Assembly (NCBI GenBank): GCA_938021455.1
Contig: CALIGP010000119.1
Location: 1 to 14,477 of the forward strand
From: an uncultured Lewinella sp.
GTDB taxonomy: Bacteria > Bacteroidota > Bacteroidia > Chitinophagales > Saprospiraceae
Direction: 5' to 3'
DNA length: 14,477 nucleotides
Under the pieces are notes generated by a model that was given only the letters and a program-made list of their open reading frames with translations, was not told where the DNA came from and made no database searches. Shown here piece after piece: positions 6,733-13,896 of the stretch. How positions within the stretch are numbered: the stretch's first letter is position 1; each line of letters begins with the position of its first letter. The translations under genes and the position numbers were made by a program.

Positions 6733-6824
6733 GGTGTAAGGGTTTTAGGTAAGATAAATCTACTGGGAAAAACTCTTTAGTACTACCAGCTCGTATCCTT
6801 TAACATCATTAACGTTAGTAATCC

Positions 6825-8366
6825 CTACAAAGCATCACTATTCTCTTTCACCCACGCCGCCCGCTCCAGAATAGCGGCCTTGTCGTCCCCGTCTTTTTTG
6901 TCCCAGGTTTTATACATGAAGGCCATGCGGAAGTTGTTGCTGAATTTTTCCCGGTGGCGATCCAGAAAATCCCAGTAGAGGCTGTTGAAGGGGCAGGCCT
7001 TTTCACCAGTCTTTTCTTTCTTGTTGTAGTGACAGCCTTTGCAGTAATCGCTCATCTTATCGATGTAGTTGGCACTGCTGCAATAGGGCTTGGTGGCGAC
7101 GAGGCCGCCATCCGCCCGCTGGCTCATGCCCCGGGTGTTGGTAATTTCGACCCATTCGATGGCGTCAATGTAGACGCCGAGGTACCAGGCGTCTACCTCG
7201 TCCGGGTCTACGCCCAGAATAAGGGCAAAGTTCCCCGTTACCATCAGCCGTTGGATATGGTGAGCGTAGGCCTGGTCCAGGCTCTGGTTGATGGCGTGGC
7301 TGAGGCAGTTCATCTTCGTTTCTCCACTCCAGAACCAATCGGGCAATTTTGCTTTATGGTTCAGGTCATTGCTGGCGGCAAAGGCGGGCATTTTCGCCCA
7401 GTACACGCCTCGCATATACTCCCGCCAGCCGAGAATCTGCCGGACGAAGCCCTCGACCTGGTTAATCGTTATCTCCTCCGGCCGGGACCGCCAGGCAGCG
7501 ATGGCGGCGTCAATGACTTCCTTTGGGGAGATCATCTTCGTATTCATCGCAAAGCTCAGGTTAGCGTGGTAGAGCAGCGGGTGCTTCACTGTCATGGCAT
7601 CCTGGTACGTGCCAAATTTAGGTAGGCGATTAACGCAGAAGTTTTCCAGCGCTTCGAGGCACTCGCTGCGGGTGACGGGGTAGGCGAAGCGATTATCCTT
7701 CATTCGGCCCATTGTCTCTACACCGTGGCGATTCAGCAGCTCTACGATTTCGCCAGCGTCTTTAGGGAAGGTCTTTGCCTCCGGGAAGGTGATGTCTTTG
7801 GGCAGCTTACCCCGGTTGTCATGGTCGAAGTTCCATTGCCCGCCTTCGGGCTCGCCAGCGGCGTCCAGCATGATGTCATAGCGGCGACGCATCTTCCGGT
7901 AGAAGGTCTCCATCAGGTAGGTTTTCTTGCCCTCGAAGAGCTCCTTTACCATCATCCGCTCACTTAGGAAATGCTCGCTGTCAACGGCTAAGGTTACTCC
8001 TCCAAAGTTTTCCGAGAATCTTTTTAATTCCTGATCGAGCCTCCATTCATCGGGAAGCTGGTACTCGACGGTCTGAGCTTCCAGTTCTGAGGCTAAATGG
8101 TCCAGATTATCGCTGATGGATTCCAGCTGGAGTTCTCTGGTATCGTCCAATGTCCGGTACTCAACGGTGTGGCCAAGTTCCCGAAGGCGATTAGCAAATG
8201 CCCGCATGGCCAGAAAGAAGCCCGTGATCTTTTGAATGTGGTGTTTTGTGTAATTGGTCTCTGACCAGGTCTCGAACAGACAATAAGTCACCTTCGGATC
8301 TACGGTCTTAAACCAGCTGTGCTTTTCATTAAGTTGGTCACCAAGGAGGAGACGGAGGGTGGGCAT
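6825..8366 (-). CDS. Fe-S cryptochrome/photolyase (FeS-BCP, PhrB-type)
   Basis: 513 residues, full length for the family. The N-terminal antenna-binding domain starts LRLLLGDQLNEKHSWF (4-19). The C-terminal FAD domain contains QILGWREYMRGVYW (310-323), HHIQRLMVTGNFALILG (369-385) and NTRGMSQRADGG (410-421). Four cysteines, C354, C442, C445 and C458 (YCKGCHYNKKEKTGEKACPF), have the spacing of the 4Fe-4S ligands of Agrobacterium PhrB (C350, C438, C441, C454 as I recall). Known members repair UV (6-4) photoproducts with light and bind 6,7-dimethyl-8-ribityllumazine as antenna; that activity is inferred here from family. The gene is cytoplasmic and monocistronic. A 219 bp palindromic element lies upstream, so its promoter may lie within or beside that element. 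Confidence 0.95.
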   Translation of the reverse strand: MPTLRLLLGDQLNEKHSWFKTVDPKVTYCLFETWSETNYTKHHIQKITGFFLAMRAFANRLRELGHTVEYRTLDDTRELQLESISDNLDHLASELEAQTVEYQLPDEWRLDQELKRFSENFGGVTLAVDSEHFLSERMMVKELFEGKKTYLMETFYRKMRRRYDIMLDAAGEPEGGQWNFDHDNRGKLPKDITFPEAKTFPKDAGEIVELLNRHGVETMGRMKDNRFAYPVTRSECLEALENFCVNRLPKFGTYQDAMTVKHPLLYHANLSFAMNTKMISPKEVIDAAIAAWRSRPEEITINQVEGFVRQILGWREYMRGVYWAKMPAFAASNDLNHKAKLPDWFWSGETKMNCLSHAINQSLDQAYAHHIQRLMVTGNFALILGVDPDEVDAWYLGVYIDAIEWVEITNTRGMSQRADGGLVATKPYCSSANYIDKMSDYCKGCHYNKKEKTGEKACPFNSLYWDFLDRHREKFSNNFRMAFMYKTWDKKDGDDKAAILERAAWVKENSDAL

Positions 8367-8405
8367 GGGATGTTCTTTGCGAGCGAAACGCGAATTGAGG
8401 CTTTT

Positions 8406-8624
8406 GGATCACGGATTAGGCGGATTTACGCGGAGACCATTTTCTCATCCGATGCATCTTCTCCGGGCGGAGCCCGTGAGAAGTTCATCGGATGTGTAAA
8501 ATGGCCGGCGCTAGATTCGCTTTCGGGTCGAGACATCGGATGAACTTTTCACCGACTGCGTCAGGCAAAAAGATGCATCCGATGACCGACCCTCATTCGC
8601 GTCCATCCGCGAAATCCGCGATCC
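8406..8624. repeat. 219 bp nested cruciform-forming palindrome
   Basis: The outer arms are GGATCACGGATTAGGCGGAT (8406-8425) and ATCCGCGAAATCCGCGATCC (8605-8624), largely complementary. The inner arms are long: 8446-8495 (TCATCCGATGCATCTT ... AAGTTCATCGGATGT) is mostly complementary to 8533-8582. Each inner arm is itself a hairpin bounded by CATCCGATG and CATCGGATG, so the DNA could form one long hairpin or a three-branched cruciform. The centre is about 8496-8532. The right end abuts the pepT stop codon (8624-8626). The unit CGGATTnnCGCGGA occurs in related form in both outer arms. It is not coding. Confidence 0.8.
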
Positions 8625-9856
8625 TATGCTTTTATCTCTGCTCCCAACCTACTGATCTCCACGATCACCTTAGCTGCTGCTTCCATCTCCTCCAGGCTCG
8701 CCCACTCGTATTTAGAGTGAAAGGCATGCTCTCCGGCGAAGATATTAGGGCAGGGGAGGCCCATGAAGCTGAGGCGGGAGCCATCGGTACCGCCCCGAAT
8801 GCTGTCAGGCTTGGGGGTAATGCCGACGTTGCGGATCGCGTTTTCGGCCAGGGCCATCACGTGGGGGTGCTCATCGAGCACCTCCTTCATATTGCGATAT
8901 TGCTCTGTGATACTGAGCTTGATCTCAGAGTTCGGGTAGTTCGGAGCAACGGCGATAATGATATCCGCTAGGTCATTAGCCAGATCATGGAGCTTGGCGG
9001 TGTCGAAGTCGCGGAGGATAAAATCAATGCGGGCAGACTCTGCCTTCGCTTCCATTTCCACGGGATGGAGAAAGCCTTCTTTTCCTTCGGTTGTTTCCGG
9101 GCTGAGGCGGCCTTTGGGCAGGGCGGCGATGATGTCGGCGGCGATTTTGATGCCGTTCTCTAGGTGGCCTTTGGCCATGCCGGGATGGGCGCTTACGCCG
9201 GTAATGGTGATGCGGGCACCGTCAGCGCTGAAGGTTTCGTCCTGCAGGCTGCCGAATTCTTCCCCGTCGATGGTGTAACCGAAGTCGGCGGCGAGCTTAT
9301 CCATATCGACGGCGTTGACGCCGCGGCCGATCTCTTCGTCGGGGGTGAAGAGAATGCGTACCCGTCCGTGTTCGATGCCGGGGTCGTTGACCATGGTTTC
9401 CACGGCAGTCATGATGGCTGCTACACCGGATTTATTGTCAGCTCCGAGCAGGGTGGTGCCTGAAGCAGTAATGATGGTGTGGCCCATGCACTGGTCAAGT
9501 CCTGCATGGTCAGCCATACGAATGACTATGGAAGGATCGTCGGGTAAGACCAGGTCTTCTCCCTGATAGTTTTTGTGAACGAGCGGCTTTACGTCTTTAC
9601 CGCTTGCGTCAGGGCTGGTATCCATGTGACTGCAAAAGCAGATGACGGGTGCGCCTTCCTTTCCTGGTGTGGCGGGCAGGGTAGCGTATACGTAGCCGTG
9701 CTCGTCCAGGTGAGCATCTTCAAGGCCGAGGTCCTGGAGCTCCCGGGCTAACACCTTGCCCAGATCCTTCTGTTTCATCGTGCTGGGCTGGGTGGGGGAG
9801 TGGGCGTCGGATTGCGTATCGATCTGTACGTAGCGGAGGAAACGGTCGAGGAGCAT
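8624..9856 (-). CDS. pepT: Peptidase T (tripeptide aminopeptidase)
   Basis: 410 residues from the ATG at 9856-9854 (MLLDRFLRYVQIDTQSD). The frame is open for 170 further codons upstream, but those lie across the intergenic palindrome and have no family similarity. This is an M20B zinc peptidase that removes the N-terminal residue from tripeptides in the cytosol. Expected zinc and catalytic residues are all present: H78 and D80 (SHMDTSPD), D140 (LGADNKSG), E174/E175 (FTPDEEIG), D197 (TIDGEE) and H380 (GEHAFHSKYE). RGGTDGSRLSFMGLP (354-368) is the typical C-terminal signature. Length matches E. coli PepT closely. The leader carries a duplicated 13-bp motif, and the gene is divergent from the serine hydrolase. 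Confidence 0.98.
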   Translation of the reverse strand: MLLDRFLRYVQIDTQSDAHSPTQPSTMKQKDLGKVLARELQDLGLEDAHLDEHGYVYATLPATPGKEGAPVICFCSHMDTSPDASGKDVKPLVHKNYQGEDLVLPDDPSIVIRMADHAGLDQCMGHTIITASGTTLLGADNKSGVAAIMTAVETMVNDPGIEHGRVRILFTPDEEIGRGVNAVDMDKLAADFGYTIDGEEFGSLQDETFSADGARITITGVSAHPGMAKGHLENGIKIAADIIAALPKGRLSPETTEGKEGFLHPVEMEAKAESARIDFILRDFDTAKLHDLANDLADIIIAVAPNYPNSEIKLSITEQYRNMKEVLDEHPHVMALAENAIRNVGITPKPDSIRGGTDGSRLSFMGLPCPNIFAGEHAFHSKYEWASLEEMEAAAKVIVEISRLGAEIKA

Positions 9857-9857
9857 G

Positions 9858-9886
9858 GTTGGTCTTTTGGTTCGTTGGTCTTTTGG
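9858..9886 (-). promoter_or_regulatory. Tandem 13-bp leader repeat before pepT
   Basis: On the minus strand CCAAAAGACCAAC occurs twice with a 16-nt period (9886-9874 and 9870-9858) and ends directly before the pepT ATG. The A-rich, Shine-Dalgarno-free character fits Bacteroidota translation initiation. The sequence CAAAAGACCAACC also precedes the isomerase ATG at 1027, which suggests a recurrent leader motif. Its role is unknown. Confidence 0.5.
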
Positions 9887-9902
9887 GCTGCCGCATACTG
9901 GA

Positions 9903-9984
9903 GGCGCGGACGCAGGTGCAAGGTAAGTTGATGATAGCAAAGTCTTTGCTGCATAAAGCCTCCCCCTGCACCTGCGTTCGCGCC
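9903..9984. repeat. REP-like palindrome, second member of the TGCACCTGCG family
   Basis: GGCGCGGACGCAGGTGCA (9903-9920) and TGCACCTGCGTTCGCGCC (9967-9984) are complementary at 17 of 18 positions, the exception being a G-T pair. The 46-nt loop holds its own perfect small hairpin, AGCAAAG-T-CTTTGCT (9936-9950). The arm core TGCACCTGCG is shared with the palindrome at 5769-5830. It lies between the divergent pepT and serine hydrolase genes. Confidence 0.85.
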
Positions 9985-10057
9985 AAAAACGTCGATGAAG
10001 CCAGGATTCCCGTCGAATAGGCCTTTCTATGACTACCGAACGTCTTATTTTACACCA

Positions 10058-11188
10058 ATGAAAATCCTGCTTTACTTCATTCTCGCGCTGGTTCTGATTG
10101 CGGTTGCTCTTCTTGCCTGGTTTTTCCTGATCTACGCCAGGACGCCGAGAATTGACCTGCCCGCTACGGCATCCGAAAAGGAAAAGCTTGATTACGTGGA
10201 TGAATACCTGAGCAAGCTGTACGAAGACGGAAAATTCAACGGGGCTGTTCTCCTTGCCCGCAACCATGAACCGCTGCTGATGAAAGCCTACGGCTTCACG
10301 GACGCCCGGCGAAAAGAGACCCTTACGACGGAGTCTTCCTTTAGGCTTGCCTCCGTTTCCAAACAATTTACGGCTGCCGGAATTTTACGCGCTCAGGAGC
10401 TGGGCCTGCTTCACATTGATCGTCACGTAACGGATTACCTGAAGACTTTCCCTTACCCAACGGTTACGGTTCGTCACCTGCTGAATCAAACCGGGGGTGT
10501 TCCGGATAACTATATGCGTCTGGCCCAGGAAAACGTCGAGAGACTGAAGGGGCCACTGACGATTGATGAGGTGGTCCGGCTGGTGTCAGAAGAAGGGGAA
10601 ACACCCAAACATGCGCCGGGAAAAGTCTTCGCTTACTCTAACACAAATTACGTTCTTTTGGCGGGAATCCTTGAAGCGGTAAGTCAGCAAAGTTTTGAGG
10701 CCTTTATGAGCAAAGAACTGTTTCAACCACTGGGCATGAAGCACACCCGCGTCTGGAATCTGCTGTCTCCGGACGAAACCTTCCCCGGAAAAACGGAAGG
10801 CTTTAGATTAATCGGAGGGCAGGCACGTGCGCTAAAACCTGACTTTATTGACGGGGTGGCAGGTGACGGTGCTGTTTTTTCGAGTATAAGTGCTTTTCTG
10901 ATCTGGGACCAGTTCTGGTCCGGCAATGACCTGATCAACAACGAACTTCTTCAACAGGCTTTTCAGCCGGTAAACTTGCCCAGGCAAAAAATATCTTACT
11001 ACGGCTTTGGCTGGCTGATCGACAAAAAAGGATTCCACTGGCACAACGGCTCCTGGCTGGGAGCCGGAACTTACATCGGCCGTAACGCCGAAAAAGGAAC
11101 CTTGCTTGTATTGCTGGATAACTCCGAAAACGTTCGAATGGACGATATTGCCCGGGAAGTGGGGAAGGTCTGGCGAGGGTTGGATTGA
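10058..11188 (+). CDS. Membrane-anchored serine hydrolase (class C beta-lactamase/PBP-like)
   Basis: 376 residues from the ATG at 10058, which gives a clean N-terminal membrane segment (MKILLYFILALVLIAVALLAWFFLIYA, 1-27). The in-frame ATG at 9995 would place 21 polar residues before it and lies close to the palindrome. The catalytic domain belongs to the beta-lactamase-related/AmpC-EstB group. The nucleophile motif SxxK is S99-V-S-K102, the second motif YxN is Y193-S-N195, and the third HxG is H329-N-G331. HLLNQTGGVPDNY (140-152) and KVFAYSNTNY (189-198) are typical of the group. The domain should face the periplasm. Such enzymes act as D-aminopeptidases, esterases or PBP4*-like peptidases; there is no basis here for calling antibiotic resistance. 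It is convergent with the enoyl-CoA hydratase gene. Confidence 0.93.
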   Translation: MKILLYFILALVLIAVALLAWFFLIYARTPRIDLPATASEKEKLDYVDEYLSKLYEDGKFNGAVLLARNHEPLLMKAYGFTDARRKETLTTESSFRLASVSKQFTAAGILRAQELGLLHIDRHVTDYLKTFPYPTVTVRHLLNQTGGVPDNYMRLAQENVERLKGPLTIDEVVRLVSEEGETPKHAPGKVFAYSNTNYVLLAGILEAVSQQSFEAFMSKELFQPLGMKHTRVWNLLSPDETFPGKTEGFRLIGGQARALKPDFIDGVAGDGAVFSSISAFLIWDQFWSGNDLINNELLQQAFQPVNLPRQKISYYGFGWLIDKKGFHWHNGSWLGAGTYIGRNAEKGTLLVLLDNSENVRMDDIAREVGKVWRGLD

Positions 11189-11215
11189 TGGACTTGGCTG
11201 CGGGCCTAACGAACA

Positions 11216-11259
11216 CGATGGGCTGCACTGCGGACCTGCGGTCCTTCGCTGACCCATCG
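11216..11259. repeat. Hairpin between convergent genes
   Basis: CGATGGG (11216-11222) and CCCATCG (11253-11259) form a perfect 7-bp outer stem. Inside it, GGACC (11232-11236) and GGTCC (11240-11244) form a tip stem with a 3-nt loop, and the middle pairs partly. It lies between the serine hydrolase stop and the enoyl-CoA hydratase stop. No U-tract follows on either strand, so it is either a REP-like element or a weak bidirectional terminator. Confidence 0.6.
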
Positions 11260-11282
11260 CTACGAGAGGCTACCCTCCGGGT

Positions 11283-12053
11283 CTACTTCTTCAAACTAGC
11301 CATAAACATCTCCAGCATCATCTTGAAGCGGGGATCATCCAGGTTGCGGGAGATTTCGTCTACCTGAGCGGGGATGTCGCGGTTAACCCGTTTGAGCAGC
11401 TGGCGTCGCTGGTAACGCTTGGTCGTGGCGTAGACGGGGGCGTAGACGTTCATCAGTTTGCGGCAATATTTGGTAGCGCGTTCGAGGACTTCGTCTTCGG
11501 CGACGGCTTCGTTGGCCAGGCCGGCGGCTACCGCCGCCGAGGCGGTAAACATGGTCGCCTGCTGCACGTCCACCCAGCCCTGGTGCTCGCCGCGGTAGTA
11601 AGTGATCAGATCAGCGTAAAGCTCGGGGATTTGCAGGGACATATTGAACTCGTTCATCCCCATCGTGTGCTTGGGGCCGATGGCCATTATCCGGTAATCC
11701 GCCGTCAAGGCTAGTATGGTGCCGCCAGCCGGGGCAAAGCCCGTTAGCGCGGCGACGTAGGGCTTGCTCAGCCGGACCATGGCGGCAATGGCTCCAAGAT
11801 TGGCGTGCCAGAATTTTCGCAGAGTCTCGTCAGTAAAAGTGGCCATATGCTTGATGTCCAGTCCGGCACAAAAGCAGCCAGGCCTGCCCGCCAGGACTAC
11901 ACCCAGTACCTCCTCGTTTTCCTCCAGCGCGGTAAAAGCCGCCAGCAAGTCTTCCGACAGCTGGGTATCGATGGCGTTTACCTTGCCGTTGTTGATGGTA
12001 ACGGTGGCCAGGCCTTCCTCAAGGGTGACGGTAAGGCTGTCATATTGTTGCAT
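11283..12053 (-). CDS. Enoyl-CoA hydratase/isomerase family protein
   Basis: 256 residues starting MQQYDSLTVTLEEGLATVTINNGKVNA, a full-length crotonase-fold protein. The two oxyanion-hole segments are visible: FCAGLDI (61-67) and GFAPAGGT (105-112). The region GMNEFNMSLQIPELYADL (132-149) lacks the usual hydratase pattern with two catalytic Glu residues and PGAGG, and looks more like the LNE-type motif of delta3,delta2-enoyl-CoA isomerases. E135 is the likely single acid/base. An isomerase role in unsaturated fatty-acid oxidation is therefore favoured over classical hydration, by inference. It is cytoplasmic and monocistronic, divergent from the signalling operon, with a 16-bp palindrome in the shared upstream region. 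Confidence 0.92.
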   Translation of the reverse strand: MQQYDSLTVTLEEGLATVTINNGKVNAIDTQLSEDLLAAFTALEENEEVLGVVLAGRPGCFCAGLDIKHMATFTDETLRKFWHANLGAIAAMVRLSKPYVAALTGFAPAGGTILALTADYRIMAIGPKHTMGMNEFNMSLQIPELYADLITYYRGEHQGWVDVQQATMFTASAAVAAGLANEAVAEDEVLERATKYCRKLMNVYAPVYATTKRYQRRQLLKRVNRDIPAQVDEISRNLDDPRFKMMLEMFMASLKK

Positions 12054-12079
12054 GTCTTGTAATCTTTAGATCGGCAAAT

Positions 12080-12095
12080 TAGCGAATTTTCGCTA
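12080..12095. promoter_or_regulatory. Perfect 7-2-7 palindrome, possible operator
   Basis: TAGCGAA (12080-12086), TT, TTCGCTA (12089-12095). It sits 27 nt upstream of the enoyl-CoA hydratase/isomerase ATG, in the intergenic space shared with the divergent signalling operon. Its size and symmetry suit a dimeric helix-turn-helix repressor, but no regulator of that type is encoded in the window. A short stem in a leader is the alternative. Confidence 0.45.
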
Positions 12096-12140
12096 GACTG
12101 GTTGTTCAACCCTACGAAATGGTCGTTCGGCGATTGTTGC

Positions 12141-12170
12141 TTGCCCATGAATTTATCTCCCTTCATTTTG
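12141..12170 (+). promoter_or_regulatory. Candidate promoter of the signalling operon
   Basis: TTG (12141-12143), a 19-nt spacer, then TCATTTTG (12163-12170), 7 of 8 to the Bacteroidota -7 box TAnnTTTG. The predicted start near 12176 leaves a leader of about 19 nt before the ATG at 12195. This agrees with choosing that ATG over the one at 12102. Confidence 0.45.
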
Positions 12171-12194
12171 CGGTCATCCTTTAAATCTGAAGCC

Positions 12195-12749
12195 ATGGTC
12201 AAATCAATAGTGATTCCTTTTTTACTAATCTGCGGCGGAGCCTTCTCATTGGCGGCTCAAACCAGTATCGCCGAGGAGAATAAATACGCAGTGGGAGCTA
12301 CGTACCTGATAAGAAATTCTCCAACTGGGCCAGTCGTTTACTGGGACGGCGAATTGGCGGCAGAAGAACTCTTTACCTGGGAGACGGAGCGGATGGTGAC
12401 GGTTAATCCTCCTACATCAATAAAGCCTCGACTTGTATTGTACCTGTTTGAGGACGGACGGGTTGATTACGTCGTTGATTTGAAATTTCAACGACATCCG
12501 CTTTTACCTCTGCCAACCGTTCGTGAAGATGGAACCGATAAGAAAATGGATGCTGTAGCATACACTTTTGAAAATGGCGTGACCTTTAGTTATGAAGCGG
12601 GCATTCCCCGCTTCGTCCTGAACAACGAGGAACTAGCGTATACTGGTGAAAATGGATATTATCGAGTCCACTCCGCTGGTTTTGATGCCGGTATCTCCTT
12701 TGGACCTGATTACGGCTCTCGCATATTTCACTATTTTACCAGAAAATAA
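12195..12749 (+). CDS. Small secreted protein of unknown function
   Basis: 184 residues from the ATG at 12195. This start exposes a clean signal peptide (MVKSIVIPFLLICGGAFSLAAQ, cleavage near A21), whereas the upstream in-frame ATG at 12102 would bury it behind 31 residues. The mature part of about 160 residues looks beta-rich, with several charged turns (YLIRNSPTGPVVYWDGE, LVLYLFEDGRVDYVVDLKF, YTFENGVTFSYEAG), and contains no Cys. I do not recognise the family. The stop is 4 nt before the histidine kinase start, so the two are almost certainly co-transcribed. A role linked to the sensor, for example as a periplasmic partner or an output protein, is plausible but only inferred from context. 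Confidence 0.82.
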   Translation: MVKSIVIPFLLICGGAFSLAAQTSIAEENKYAVGATYLIRNSPTGPVVYWDGELAAEELFTWETERMVTVNPPTSIKPRLVLYLFEDGRVDYVVDLKFQRHPLLPLPTVREDGTDKKMDAVAYTFENGVTFSYEAGIPRFVLNNEELAYTGENGYYRVHSAGFDAGISFGPDYGSRIFHYFTRK

Positions 12750-12753
12750 ACCC

Positions 12754-13896
12754 ATGGTAATTCCCTCCTTTCGTGGCCCCAGTTCCCGGGAATGGCTTTT
12801 ACTATTAGCCTTTTATCTGGGCTTCGCTGCCTTTTACATGTTCTCGCTCTACTTATCCTATGCGGATTACCAAGACTACTCCGTACCTAGTTGGCAGATT
12901 CTTTATGTTGATTACCCCCTGAAGGCGATACTGACTTTACCCGTCTGGTATTTTGTATTTCGAGTATTGGAAAACCTTAGACCCTGGAAGAAACTACTGG
13001 CCAATCTACTCTTTATGCCCTTCTGGATTAAAGGCTGGCAGCTGATTTACTATTGGATTTGTCGAAATTTTCTGGATGGATACCACCTGATGGGATCCAG
13101 CGAGTGGTGGGACATTTACATCCCTGGCCTGTTTTTTACACTGCAGTTTGGCATTTTTCATGCCTGGCATTATCACAAGAATTTTCGGATTACCTCGTTG
13201 GCGCAGGCGGAGGCCGAGAAGCTGGCTCTGTCCAGCGAACTCAATGCTCTGAAGGCTCAGCTTAACCCTCATTTTCTCTATAACTCGTTGAACACCATCA
13301 GTGCCAGCGTTGGTCCGGAGCAAGAGCATACCCGCCGAATGATTGCCAATCTGAGCGATCTGTTTCGATACCAGTTAGCAGCTAACCGACGAGATCAGGT
13401 TCGCTTAGGTGAAGAGATGGATTTTGTGACAGATTATCTCCGTTTAGAGCACGCCCGTTATGGTGAGCGGTTACACTTTAGCGTAGAAACTAATGGCTTG
13501 GAGGCGGCGATGGTCCCTCCCTTATTAATTCAGCCCCTGGTAGAGAATGCCGTACGGCATGGTATTTCTCCCAGTGTAATTGGCGGAGAAGTCCGGCTTT
13601 TAGCTCAGATATCTGACGGACAATTACAGTTGACCATCTTTAATACCGGCCGACCCTGTGATCCAGCGAAGGTGGCTAAAGGCTCGGGCTATGGCCTATG
13701 CAACACCCGCCGCCGCCTTCAACTATTGTTTAACACTGATCTACACCTTAGCTCAAACGATAAAGGCACTACCTGTACGTTTACCATCCCCCTAAAATAT
13801 GAGTCAGACCCTGTTACTGATCGACGACGAAGCCCCCGCCAGAAAACTACTCCGGGAATACCTAAGCCATTATCCGGAGCTGCACATTCTGGGTGA
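12754..13896 (+). CDS. LytS-type sensor histidine kinase (His_kinase family)
   Basis: 380 residues from the ATG at 12754, 4 nt after the preceding stop. The frame stays open upstream to 12646, but that part overlaps the secreted-protein gene. There are about four membrane segments (roughly 13-35, 48-72, 80-101 and 122-138) with no large periplasmic domain. A short coiled linker (148-168) leads to the kinase core: phospho-acceptor H173 in LNPHFLYNSLN (170-180), N-box PLVENAVRHG (261-270) and G-box GSGYGLCNTRRRL (310-322). The ATPase fold is complete by about CTFTIPLKY (341-349). The remaining 31 residues (SDPVTDRRRSPRQ...) are basic and Pro-rich, and are read in a different frame from the start of the response regulator. 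That gives a 98-nt overlap. The protein is probably an inner-membrane kinase signalling to the downstream regulator. Confidence 0.94.
   Translation: MVIPSFRGPSSREWLLLLAFYLGFAAFYMFSLYLSYADYQDYSVPSWQILYVDYPLKAILTLPVWYFVFRVLENLRPWKKLLANLLFMPFWIKGWQLIYYWICRNFLDGYHLMGSSEWWDIYIPGLFFTLQFGIFHAWHYHKNFRITSLAQAEAEKLALSSELNALKAQLNPHFLYNSLNTISASVGPEQEHTRRMIANLSDLFRYQLAANRRDQVRLGEEMDFVTDYLRLEHARYGERLHFSVETNGLEAAMVPPLLIQPLVENAVRHGISPSVIGGEVRLLAQISDGQLQLTIFNTGRPCDPAKVAKGSGYGLCNTRRRLQLLFNTDLHLSSNDKGTTCTFTIPLKYESDPVTDRRRSPRQKTTPGIPKPLSGAAHSG

Noticed and set aside
6954..7625. Plus-strand frames opposite the photolyase (223 codons and shorter ones)
   Set aside because: Antisense shadows of a gene whose cysteine ligands and FAD motifs are intact.
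8492..8971. 159-codon plus-strand frame from the cruciform into pepT
   Set aside because: It starts inside a palindromic element and then runs antisense to pepT; no coherent protein.
9857..10366. 170-codon N-terminal extension of pepT
   Set aside because: It crosses the intergenic palindrome and the divergent serine hydrolase gene, while residue 1 at 9856 matches the normal PepT start.
10058..11188. Calling the serine hydrolase an antibiotic-resistance beta-lactamase
   Set aside because: The SxxK/YxN/HxG motifs are shared with esterases and peptidases, and nothing in the context indicates resistance.
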